The notes under the pieces were generated by a model that had not been told where the DNA came from, did not search any database, and worked only from the letters and a program-made list of their open reading frames with translations. Shown here piece by piece: positions 43,661-51,651 of a stretch of DNA of 64,000 bases (within the stretch, counting starts at the first letter, position 1; each line of letters starts with the position of its first letter). The translations under genes and the position numbers were made by a program. This stretch comes from Clostridiales bacterium (GTDB lineage Bacteria; Bacillota; Clostridia; Saccharofermentanales; Saccharofermentanaceae), in the NCBI GenBank assembly GCA_017550385.1, contig JAFZPJ010000052.1, positions 1 through 64,000 of the forward strand, in the 5' to 3' direction.

Positions 43661-45165
43661 TGAACTATATAAGCACAAGAGGATACGATAAGAAATACTC
43701 GGCAGCAGAGGCCATCATCACCGGCATCGCGCCCGACGGAGGTCTGTTCGTGCCCGAGACGATACCTGCTATCTCAAAGGACGAGATCGAAGAGATGAAG
43801 AACATGCAGTTCTTCCAGCTCTCCGCAAGAGTACTGTCCAAGTTCCTGACGGACTTCACAGAAGACGAGCTGCTCGAATACACGGCTGCCGCATACAGCG
43901 AGGAGAAGTGGGGAGAGAACCCGATCCCGCTCGTACAGCTCAACGCATATAACGACAGAGAATACATCTTGGAGCTCTGGCACGGACCTACGTGCGCGTT
44001 CAAGGATGTCGCACTCCAGCTTTTGCCGCACCTTATGACTGCTTCCGTCAAGAAGACAGGCATTAACAAGAAGATCTGCATCCTGACTGCAACTTCCGGC
44101 GATACCGGCAAGGCAGCGCTCGAGGGTTTCAAGGACCTTCCCGGCACGGAGATCATCGTATTCTACCCGACGGGCGGCGTATCTGACGCGCAGAAGCTCC
44201 AGATGATCACGACCGAAGGCGACAACACGCACGTCATCGCAGTCAACGGATGCTTCGACGACGCACAGACAGGCGTTAAGAAGATCTTCGGCGACGACGC
44301 ATTTGCGAAGAAGCTCGAAGAGCACGGCATCATGCTGTCTTCGGCTAACTCCATCAACTGGGGCAGACTCGCACCTCAGATCGCTTACTATGTATATTCC
44401 TACGTCGAGCTCCTCCGCCAGGAGAAGATCGGCAAGGGCGAAGAGATCAACATCGTTGTACCTACGGGCAACTTCGGCAACATCCTTGCCGCATGGTTTG
44501 CAAAGCAGATGGGCATCCCTGTAAGAAAGCTCATCTGTGCTTCCAACCGCAACAAGGTCCTCTGCGATTTCTTCTCGACAGGTACATACGACCGCAACAG
44601 AGAGTTCTTCAAGACGAGCTCGCCTTCCATGGATATCCTCATCTCCTCGAACCTCGAGAGACTTCTTTACGAGGTGGCAGGCGGCAATTCCGCACAGGTC
44701 ATTGAGTGGATGAACGGTCTCAACACCGAGGGCAAGTATTCCGTCGACAAGGATACGCTCAAGTCACTGCAGCACTCTTTCGTCGGAGGCTTTGCAGATG
44801 AGACGGGCGTTGCCAAGACGATCCTCGACGTCTATGACCGCACGGACAATGTCATCGATACGCACACGGCCGTAGGCTTCAACATCTACGGAAGATATCA
44901 CACGAGATCGAACGACGAGACCAAGACGGTATTCGTATCTACGGCTTCCCCGTTCAAGTTCGCTCCGGCAGTAATGGATGCCATCAGGGGTGCAGGATAC
45001 AGCGGCGGCAGATCCATCGAGACCGTCATCAAGGAACTGTCCGACGAGAGCGGCCTTGAGATCCCGAAGTCCATCGCAGAGCTCGGTTCCAAGGAGATCC
45101 GCCACAAGGATGTCATCGACAAGGAGCAGATGGAGGACAAGGTTGCCGAAATACTAATCGTATAA
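43660..45165 (+). CDS. thrC: Threonine synthase
   Basis: This 501-residue PLP enzyme converts O-phosphohomoserine to threonine. Family motifs include STRGYDKKYSAAEAI at the start, the PLP-lysine block HGPTCAFKDVALQ, TATSGDTGKAALEGF and VPTGNFGNILAAW. The length and the N-terminal helical part fit the longer class used by enterobacteria and clostridia. It is the last gene of the run that starts at pcrA. A leader with a terminator follows before carA. Confidence 0.95.
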   Translation: MNYISTRGYDKKYSAAEAIITGIAPDGGLFVPETIPAISKDEIEEMKNMQFFQLSARVLSKFLTDFTEDELLEYTAAAYSEEKWGENPIPLVQLNAYNDREYILELWHGPTCAFKDVALQLLPHLMTASVKKTGINKKICILTATSGDTGKAALEGFKDLPGTEIIVFYPTGGVSDAQKLQMITTEGDNTHVIAVNGCFDDAQTGVKKIFGDDAFAKKLEEHGIMLSSANSINWGRLAPQIAYYVYSYVELLRQEKIGKGEEINIVVPTGNFGNILAAWFAKQMGIPVRKLICASNRNKVLCDFFSTGTYDRNREFFKTSSPSMDILISSNLERLLYEVAGGNSAQVIEWMNGLNTEGKYSVDKDTLKSLQHSFVGGFADETGVAKTILDVYDRTDNVIDTHTAVGFNIYGRYHTRSNDETKTVFVSTASPFKFAPAVMDAIRGAGYSGGRSIETVIKELSDESGLEIPKSIAELGSKEIRHKDVIDKEQMEDKVAEILIV

Positions 45166-45203
45166 AGAATAGTATTTATGCAAAAATAATATTTTCAATA
45201 TAA

Positions 45204-45345
45204 GGGTGGTTGTGTTACCATTCTCTAAACAAAAAACGGAGGCGCAAGATGAAGGTTTGCCCGGTCCAGAGCGAACACAATTCATACCAGTTTCAAACGG
45301 TCGGATCGCCGCTTCATCTCCGCATTAACATCACTTTTTGAATTT
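45204..45345 (+). promoter_or_regulatory. Structured leader upstream of carA
   Basis: GATGAAG (45248-45254) and GTTTG (45255-45259) can pair with CTTCATC (45312-45318) and CAAAC (45294-45298), and CGGA (45237-45240) with TCCG (45319-45322). This hides the ribosome site and ATG of a small ORF. It is followed directly by a terminator. A GTCCAGAG octamer at 45264-45271 resembles part of the PyrR RNA site but the rest does not match. A regulator cannot be named. Confidence 0.45.
45249..45341 (+). CDS. Candidate 30-codon upstream ORF (leader peptide) of carA
   Basis: An ATG at 45249 follows GGAGG (45239-45243) by five bases and opens a frame of 30 codons with polar composition (MKVCPVQSEHNSYQFQTVGS then PLHLRINITF) that stops at 45341. 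The stop lies four bases before the terminator stem. A ribosome ending there would cover the 5' side of the stem and so affect termination. It contains a single Arg and no run of one amino acid. No homologue is recognised; coding status is uncertain. Confidence 0.35.
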   Translation: MKVCPVQSEHNSYQFQTVGSPLHLRINITF

Positions 45346-45379
45346 AAGGCTTTTTTCTCTTTTGAAAAAAGCCTTTTTT
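45346..45379 (+). terminator. Terminator or attenuator before carA
   Basis: AAGGCTTTTTTC (45346-45357) and GAAAAAAGCCTT (45364-45375) form a perfect 12-bp stem with a six-base loop, followed by six T. It lies 18 bases before the carA ATG, inside the leader, so it can act as an attenuator or mark the end of thrC transcription. Confidence 0.9.
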
Positions 45380-45397
45380 GTAAGGAAGGAAGAGAAT

Positions 45398-46474
45398 ATG
45401 AGACGTTACCTTGTTCTTGAGAACGGAAATGTGTATGAGGGTGAGGCGATAGGTGCCGAAGGAAGCGTGATCTCCGAGATCGTATTCACGACATCCATGA
45501 CGGCATACATCGAGACTCTCACCGACGCCAGCTACAAAGGCCAGACGGTCTGCCAGACATTCCCGCTTATAGGAAACTACGGCATCATCACCCCCGACAT
45601 GGAGGGTGCCAAGGTATCCGTATCGGGCTACATCGTAAGAGAGAAGTGCGATTATCCTTCCAACTTCCGCTGCGAGACCGACCTCGACTCCTTCCTCAAG
45701 GAGCAGGGCATCCCGGGCATCGCAGGCATCGATACGAGAGCACTTACCAAGGTCTTAAGAGAATACGGCACGATGAACGGCGCGATCTGCTCATCTCCCG
45801 ACGAGTTCTCCATGGATGAGATCAAGGCATACAAGATCGTCAACCCCGTCGCAGAGGTCACCGTCAAGGAGATGGAAGACCACAAGCCCGAGGGCGATGT
45901 TAAGTTCAAGGTAGCCATGATGGACTACGGCACGAAAACGAACATCGTAAGATCCCTTGTAAAGCGCGGATGCGAGGTCTTCCTGCTTCCTGCGGACACG
46001 ACTGCGGACAAGGTAAGGGAGCTTGACCCCGACGGACTGTTCCTCTCGAACGGCCCCGGAGACCCGACAGACAACGAACAGGCGATAAAGACTCTTCAGG
46101 AGCTCGCAGCAGACAAGATCCCCACGATGGGAATCTGCTTGGGGCACCAGATCCTCGCACTTGCCCACGGCTTCAAGACAACGAAACTCAAGTACGGTCA
46201 CAGAGGTGCGAACCACCCGGTAAAGAACCTCGAGACGGGAAGGGTGTATATCTCTTCGCAGAACCACGGATATGCGGTCGTTAATGACAGCGTCGATCCT
46301 TCGAAAGCGAAGGAACTCTTCATCAACGTCAACGACGGAACGAACGAAGGTCTCAGATACATCGGCGAGCCCGCTTATTCGGTCCAGTTCCATCCGGAGG
46401 CTTGCGGAGGACCGCAGGATACGGATCTGCTCTTCGACGAATTCATTAAGCTTATGGAAGGTAGGGTGAGATAA
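45398..46474 (+). CDS. carA: Carbamoyl-phosphate synthase small subunit
   Basis: This 358-residue subunit hydrolyses glutamine and feeds ammonia to CarB for carbamoyl phosphate, used for arginine and pyrimidines. It has the CarA N-terminal domain (YLVLENGNVYEGEAIG) and a class I glutamine amidotransferase domain with nucleophile C247 in GICLGHQIL and FHPEA with the catalytic His. ATG 45398 is chosen with AAGGAAGG upstream; the in-frame TTG at 45338 would put the start inside the terminator region. The stop is directly followed by the carB-dapF ATG. Confidence 0.96.
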   Translation: MRRYLVLENGNVYEGEAIGAEGSVISEIVFTTSMTAYIETLTDASYKGQTVCQTFPLIGNYGIITPDMEGAKVSVSGYIVREKCDYPSNFRCETDLDSFLKEQGIPGIAGIDTRALTKVLREYGTMNGAICSSPDEFSMDEIKAYKIVNPVAEVTVKEMEDHKPEGDVKFKVAMMDYGTKTNIVRSLVKRGCEVFLLPADTTADKVRELDPDGLFLSNGPGDPTDNEQAIKTLQELAADKIPTMGICLGHQILALAHGFKTTKLKYGHRGANHPVKNLETGRVYISSQNHGYAVVNDSVDPSKAKELFINVNDGTNEGLRYIGEPAYSVQFHPEACGGPQDTDLLFDEFIKLMEGRVR

Positions 46475-49400
46475 ATGCCGTTAGATAAGAATATCAAGAA
46501 AGTACTCGTTATTGGTTCAGGCCCGATCGTAATCGGTCAGGCTGCTGAGTTCGACTATGCAGGCACGCAGGCGTGCAGAGCATTAAGAGAAGACGGCATC
46601 GAGATCGTCCTCGTCAACTCCAACCCGGCTACGATCATGACCGATAAGTCCATGGCGGACAAGATCTACATCGAGCCTCTCACTCTTACGACTATCAAGA
46701 GGATCATCGAGACGGAGAAGCCGGACTCTATCCTGTCAGGCCTCGGCGGACAGACTGCGCTCACACTGTGCATGCAGCTCGCCAAGGAAGGCTTCCTCGA
46801 TTCGCATAACGTTAAGCTCCTCGGATCTTCACCCGAATGTATTGACAAGGCTGAGGACCGCCAGAGCTTCAAGGATACGATGGAAGCCATCGGCCAGCCC
46901 TGCATCCCTTCGAAGGTCGTAACGACCGTAGAGGACGCTCTGGACTTTGCTTCAGAGATCGGCTATCCGGTCATCGTAAGACCGGCGTTCACATTAGGCG
47001 GAACGGGCGGCGGAATCGCCAACGATCCCGAGCAGCTCCACGAGATCGCACGTAACGGTCTTGCACTTTCTCCTATCACACAGGTCCTGATCGAGCGCGG
47101 CATCGCAGGCTGGAAGGAGATCGAGTTCGAGGTCGTAAGAGACAAGGACGGCAACGTCATCACAGTCTGCTCGATGGAGAACCTTGACCCCGTCGGAGTA
47201 CACACGGGCGACTCCATCGTCATCGCACCTGCGGTAACTCTCTCAGATAAGGAATATCAGATGCTGAGAACGGCATCTCTTAACATCATCGAAGCACTCG
47301 GCGTAGAGGGCGGATGTAACTGCCAGTTCGCCTTAGAGCCCAACTCATTCGAGTATGCGGTAATCGAGGTCAACCCGAGAGTATCCAGATCTTCCGCACT
47401 CGCTTCCAAGGCTACGGGATATCCTATCGCCAAGGTCGCTACGAAGATCGCGCTCGGATACAGGCTCGATGAGATCGTCAACGCAGTAACGGGTCATACG
47501 TATGCCGCTTTCGAGCCCGCGCTCGACTATGTTGCGGTCAAGTTCCCGAAGTGGCCTTTCGATAAGTTCGTATATGCCAAGAGAGACCTCGGTACGCAGA
47601 TGAAGGCAACAGGTGAGGTCATGGCAATATCCGACTCGTTCGAGAGCGCCCTGATGAAGGCCGTAAGAGGTGCAGAGATCCACGCCGACATCTTAAAGCT
47701 CGAGAAGCTCGAGGACATGAGCGATGCGGACATCGAGGCAGGCGTCATCGAAGTAACGGACGAGAGGATCTTCTATGTCGCAGAAGCGATAAGAAGAGGC
47801 GTTGCCATCGAGAAGATCCATGCAGATACCAAGATCGATCTGTGGTTCCTGGCAAAGATCAAGAACCTGATCGACTTCGAGAAGGAATACACAGGCAAGA
47901 AGCTTACTGAAGAAGAATACTTCAAGGCAAAGAAGCTCGGCTTCACGGATAAGGCTCTCAAGGAGATCACGGGCAGCGCGCCGGAGTTCTCGCTCAAGCC
48001 TACGTTCAAGATGGTCGATACATGCGCAGGCGAGTTCGCGGCGCACACACCTTACTTCTATGCTACTTACAATACTGCAGAAGCAGGCGGCGAGAACGAA
48101 GCCGAGTTCGAGAAGGAAGGCGACAAGGACAAGAAGACGGTCATCGTATTCGGTTCCGGCCCGATCAGGATCGGCCAGGGCATCGAGTTCGACTATGCTG
48201 CGGTCCACTGCGTACATGCGCTCCGTGATCTCGGCTACCGCGTAGTCATCGTAAACAACAACCCCGAGACGGTATCGACTGACTTTGATACGGGCGACAG
48301 GCTCTATTTCGAGCCTCTCACGCCTGAGGACGTCATGAACATAGTTGACCAGGAGAAGCCTTACGGAGTTGTCGTTGCTTTCGGCGGACAGACTGCGATC
48401 AAGCTTACGAAGACGCTGTCCGAGAACGGCGTGAACATCATCGGCACATCCGCCGATTCCATCGATATGGCAGAGGACAGAGAGAGGTTCGATGAGCTCC
48501 TCGAGAGACTCGGCATCGCAAGACCTAAGGGATTCTCCATCCTCACGAGCGAAGAGGCGCTCGATGCCGCAAACAAGCTCGGATACCCCGTTCTCCTGAG
48601 ACCTTCTTATGTCTTGGGCGGACAGAACATGATCATCGCATTCAGCGACGCAGACGTTACCGAGTACATGAAGATCATCCTCGCGCAGGGCATCGAGAAC
48701 CCCGTTCTCATCGATAAGTACATCCAGGGCAGGGAGCTCGAGGTCGACGCGATCTACGACGGCAAGGACGTCCTTATCCCGGGCCTCATGGAGCACGTCG
48801 AGCGTACCGGTATCCACTCCGGTGACTCGATCGCAATGTACCCGGCGAAACACATCTACGACGACATGTACAGACGCCTACAGGAGACCACTGCGGCCAT
48901 CTGTGACGGTCTCGGCTCCATCGGCATCGTAAACATCCAGTACATCGTAAAAGACAATCAGATATACATCATCGAGGTCAACCCGAGAGCATCGAGAACG
49001 GTACCTTACATGAGCAAGGTAACCGGCATCCCGATGGTAGACGTCGCTATCGAAGTCAGCCTCGGCAAGAAGCTTGCAGACATGGACTACGGTACGGGCT
49101 TCTACAGACAGTCGCCTTATACCGCGGTCAAGGTTCCGGTGTTCTCTTTCGAGAAGCTCACCGACGTTGATACACAGCTCGGACCTGAGATGAAATCCAC
49201 CGGCGAAGTCTTAGGCGTAGGTCGTAACCTGTCGGAGGCACTGTACAAGGGCCTCGTCGCAGCAGGATACAAGATGTACAAGAACGGCGGAATCTTCATC
49301 ACGGTAAGAGATTCCGACAAGCCTGAGATCGTCGAGATCGCCAAGAAGTACGACTCTCTCGGCTTCAAGCTCTATGCTACCGGCGGTACTGCAAACGCTC

Positions 49401-50533
49401 TTAGACAGGCAGGCATGGAAGTCACCGTCGTATCCAAGATCCACGAGTCCGATACGAACAACACCATGACTCTTCTCGAGAGCGGCAAGATCAACTACAT
49501 CATCTCGACTTCCGCGAAAGGCAGGCTCCCTGCAAGAGACTCCGTCAAGCTGCGCCGCCGTGCGGTAATGCTGGGCATACCTTGTCTGACTGCCGTTGAT
49601 ACCGCCAATGCGCTCGCAGACTCACTGATGAGCCGTTACAGCGAGATCAACACGGAACTCGTTGACATCAACAACATGCGTGACCAGAGAAGGAAGATCA
49701 ACTTCATCAAGATGCAGGGTGCAGGCAACGACTATATCTACATCGACTGTCTCGAGAACATGGTCGCTTCACCTGAGTCGCTGTCGGTATACATGAGCGA
49801 CAGACATTTCGGCGTAGGCGGCGACGGCATCGTCCTCATCGCACCTTCCAAGGTCGCAGATGCAAGGATGATAATGTTCAACCTGGACGGCTCTGAAGGC
49901 AACATGTGCGGCAACGCGATCAGATGCGTAGGCAAGTACATGTACGACTACAGAGGCCACAAGAAGAAGCACATGAACATCGAGACCAAGAGCGGCATCA
50001 AAAAGCTCGAACTCATGACATCAGGCGACGTCGTCGTTAGGGTCAAGGTCGACATGGGCAAGGCAGAACTTACGCCTTCCAAGATCCCCGTTGCACTTGA
50101 CGGCGACATGATCGTAGACCGCGCAGTCGATATCGACGGTGAGGAATACAACATCACCTGCGTATCGATGGGCAACCCTCATGCGGTAGTATTCACCGAA
50201 CTCGTAGACGTCATGGATCTGGAGAAGATCGGACCGAGGTTCGAGTACAACACCAAGCTCTTCCCCGAGCGCGTCAACACTGAGTTCGTCAAGGTAATAG
50301 ACGATCACACGCTCAAGATGCGCGTATGGGAGAGAGGCTCCGGCGAGACGATGGCATGCGGAACAGGTGCATGTGCCACTGTCGTTGCGGCATGCCTTAA
50401 CGGCTACTGCAAGAAGGGTGAAGACATAAGAGTCATCCTCAAGGGCGGAGAGCTCGTTATCAACTATACCGACGATGCCGTATACATGACAGGTAACTGC
50501 GATAAGGTATTCGAAGGTTCGATGGAGGTCTGA
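46475..50533 (+). CDS. carB: Fusion of carbamoyl-phosphate synthase large subunit and diaminopimelate epimerase
   Basis: This 1352-residue polypeptide joins a full CarB to a full DapF in one uninterrupted frame. CarB (residues 1 to about 1067) has the two ATP-grasp halves starting KVLVIGSGPIVIGQAAEFDYAG and VIVFGSGPIRIGQGIEFDYA, and a C-terminal MGS-like allosteric domain ending in NALADSLMSRY. From M1068 the sequence NFIKMQGAGNDYIYIDC starts a DapF of 285 residues with catalytic cysteines C1145 (GNMCGNAIRC) and C1295 (MACGTGACA). DapF converts LL- to meso-diaminopimelate for lysine and peptidoglycan. No stop and no ribosome site lie between them. It follows carA without a gap and precedes a HAD gene that overlaps its stop. 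A lost stop codon through assembly error is the main alternative. Confidence 0.93.
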   Translation: MPLDKNIKKVLVIGSGPIVIGQAAEFDYAGTQACRALREDGIEIVLVNSNPATIMTDKSMADKIYIEPLTLTTIKRIIETEKPDSILSGLGGQTALTLCMQLAKEGFLDSHNVKLLGSSPECIDKAEDRQSFKDTMEAIGQPCIPSKVVTTVEDALDFASEIGYPVIVRPAFTLGGTGGGIANDPEQLHEIARNGLALSPITQVLIERGIAGWKEIEFEVVRDKDGNVITVCSMENLDPVGVHTGDSIVIAPAVTLSDKEYQMLRTASLNIIEALGVEGGCNCQFALEPNSFEYAVIEVNPRVSRSSALASKATGYPIAKVATKIALGYRLDEIVNAVTGHTYAAFEPALDYVAVKFPKWPFDKFVYAKRDLGTQMKATGEVMAISDSFESALMKAVRGAEIHADILKLEKLEDMSDADIEAGVIEVTDERIFYVAEAIRRGVAIEKIHADTKIDLWFLAKIKNLIDFEKEYTGKKLTEEEYFKAKKLGFTDKALKEITGSAPEFSLKPTFKMVDTCAGEFAAHTPYFYATYNTAEAGGENEAEFEKEGDKDKKTVIVFGSGPIRIGQGIEFDYAAVHCVHALRDLGYRVVIVNNNPETVSTDFDTGDRLYFEPLTPEDVMNIVDQEKPYGVVVAFGGQTAIKLTKTLSENGVNIIGTSADSIDMAEDRERFDELLERLGIARPKGFSILTSEEALDAANKLGYPVLLRPSYVLGGQNMIIAFSDADVTEYMKIILAQGIENPVLIDKYIQGRELEVDAIYDGKDVLIPGLMEHVERTGIHSGDSIAMYPAKHIYDDMYRRLQETTAAICDGLGSIGIVNIQYIVKDNQIYIIEVNPRASRTVPYMSKVTGIPMVDVAIEVSLGKKLADMDYGTGFYRQSPYTAVKVPVFSFEKLTDVDTQLGPEMKSTGEVLGVGRNLSEALYKGLVAAGYKMYKNGGIFITVRDSDKPEIVEIAKKYDSLGFKLYATGGTANALRQAGMEVTVVSKIHESDTNNTMTLLESGKINYIISTSAKGRLPARDSVKLRRRAVMLGIPCLTAVDTANALADSLMSRYSEINTELVDINNMRDQRRKINFIKMQGAGNDYIYIDCLENMVASPESLSVYMSDRHFGVGGDGIVLIAPSKVADARMIMFNLDGSEGNMCGNAIRCVGKYMYDYRGHKKKHMNIETKSGIKKLELMTSGDVVVRVKVDMGKAELTPSKIPVALDGDMIVDRAVDIDGEEYNITCVSMGNPHAVVFTELVDVMDLEKIGPRFEYNTKLFPERVNTEFVKVIDDHTLKMRVWERGSGETMACGTGACATVVAACLNGYCKKGEDIRVILKGGELVINYTDDAVYMTGNCDKVFEGSMEV

Positions 50534-51186
50534 TGGCAGAAGTCAGATTCAAAGCAGCGATATTCGACATGGACGGCCTGGTTCTCGATTCAGAGAGGGC
50601 CGTCCTCGACTGTTGGGATATAGTGGCACAGAGACACGGCCTCGAAGACATACAGACATTTGCTTATTCCGTCATAGGAAGGAATGTCACTGACACGAAC
50701 AGGATGTTCGAAGAGCGTTACGGAACAGAACCCGGCGCACTTGCCATCCGTGCGGAGAAGAGGGAGATATTCTGGGAGAGATTCGAGCAGGGATTGATCC
50801 CGCTCAAGCCTTATTCGATAGAACTCTTTCAAAAGATGAAGGAGCTCGGCATGAAGATAGCTCTGGCATCATCCTCGTCGAGGGAAGATGTCGTGTATGA
50901 GATGGAAGTGCTCGGTGCCAGACCTTATTTCGATGCGATAATATGCGGAGATCAGGTGACGAGGTCCAAGCCCGACCCCGAGATATTCCTCAAGGCAGCG
51001 AGCATGCTCGGAGCAGAGCCTTCGGAATGCATAGGCCTCGAGGATTCATTTAACGGTATACGCGCATGCAAGGCGGCGGGCCTGTACACGGTCATGGTGC
51101 CCGATATCCTTCAGCCTGACGATGAGATGAAGCAGCTGTCTGATGTTATCGTGAAGAGCCTGGCTGACGTAGCAGAGCTGCTGTAA
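50533..51186 (+). CDS. HAD-superfamily phosphatase (beta-phosphoglucomutase-like)
   Basis: This 217-residue cytoplasmic enzyme has HAD motif I FDMDGLVLDSE with nucleophile and acid/base Asp, motif II ASSSSRED, motif III KPDPEIFLKAA and motif IV GLEDSFNGIRA, with an alpha-helical cap between motifs I and II as in PgmB-type enzymes. The substrate is probably a small phosphorylated metabolite; none is evident. The start overlaps the carB-dapF stop (TGATG). Confidence 0.88.
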   Translation: MAEVRFKAAIFDMDGLVLDSERAVLDCWDIVAQRHGLEDIQTFAYSVIGRNVTDTNRMFEERYGTEPGALAIRAEKREIFWERFEQGLIPLKPYSIELFQKMKELGMKIALASSSSREDVVYEMEVLGARPYFDAIICGDQVTRSKPDPEIFLKAASMLGAEPSECIGLEDSFNGIRACKAAGLYTVMVPDILQPDDEMKQLSDVIVKSLADVAELL

Positions 51187-51189
51187 GGA

Positions 51190-51591
51190 TCAGATTCCTG
51201 CGGGTATGCCCGGCACGCCGAATACCGGCAGGTTCCTTATTATCCCCCATATGATCAGAAGGACGATGAAGGCGATCATGATTATGTTGCACCACTTAGG
51301 CAGCTTCTTGTGAGCCGCAGTGCGGTAGTCTGCGTAGATAAGAAGTCCTGTGATGACGGGCCATGTGCAGAACAGGAATACGTTGTCTTTGAAGGCGGCA
51401 GCGAAGTCACCATGCAGCATATCAGAGAACATGTGCGTCACTCCGCACGAAGGACACTTGAGAGTGGTTACGGTCCTGAATGCGCAGGGGATGCCGATGC
51501 CCGTTAATGAATAGAAGATAAAGTATGCCAGACCTATCGCGAATAATACCGCGAGGTGCTTTAATACCTTCTTTGCCGCCTGTTTGTCCAT
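51190..51591 (-). CDS. DUF2752-family small membrane protein
   Basis: This 133-residue protein has three or four hydrophobic helices. The segment GIGIPCAFRTVTTLKCPSCG with the following THMFSDMLHGDFAAAFKDN is the DUF2752 signature (Cys-Pro motif, Gly, and helix with Asn). A much longer frame exists upstream but lies on top of the divergent gene; ATG 51591 is the sensible start. No ribosome site is present; a TAATAT -10 element ends seven bases before the ATG, so the mRNA may be leaderless. Function unknown. Confidence 0.82.
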   Translation of the reverse strand: MDKQAAKKVLKHLAVLFAIGLAYFIFYSLTGIGIPCAFRTVTTLKCPSCGVTHMFSDMLHGDFAAAFKDNVFLFCTWPVITGLLIYADYRTAAHKKLPKWCNIIMIAFIVLLIIWGIIRNLPVFGVPGIPAGI

Positions 51592-51598
51592 AGAAGAA

Positions 51599-51626
51599 AT
51601 ATTAACGGCTCCGGTCCAAAAAGCAA
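51599..51626 (-). promoter_or_regulatory. Promoter of the DUF2752 gene, start site at the start codon
   Basis: On the minus strand TTGCTT (51626-51621) and TAATAT (51604-51599) are separated by 16 bases. The A of the ATG is the eighth base after the -10. Confidence 0.55.
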
Positions 51627-51638
51627 GGCTTGATGTTG

Positions 51639-51644
51639 TACAAT
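51639..51644 (+). promoter_or_regulatory. -10 element of the divergent GT-C-like gene
   Basis: TACAAT lies eight bases before the A of ATG 51652, predicting a leaderless start. The matching -35 (around 51616) is poor. It faces the promoter of the DUF2752 gene. Confidence 0.45.
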
Positions 51645-51651
51645 AGACAAT

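Noticed and set aside
45204..45219. Second T-box (GGGTGG...ACC) before carA
   Set aside because: The conserved ACCGCG end and any specifier stem are missing.
45264..45271. PyrR attenuation site before carA
   Set aside because: GTCCAGAG matches part of the PyrR loop, but the following AGGYU part and the flanking stem do not, and no antiterminator pairing with the terminator was found.
47693..48853. 386-codon minus-strand frame inside carB
   Set aside because: It is antisense to strongly conserved CarB coding sequence and has Arg/Asp/Val-rich shadow composition.
48000..50533. Frameshift or pseudogene in carB-dapF
   Set aside because: Both enzyme parts have their catalytic motifs and the frame is open throughout; only loss of a stop codon remains as artefact.
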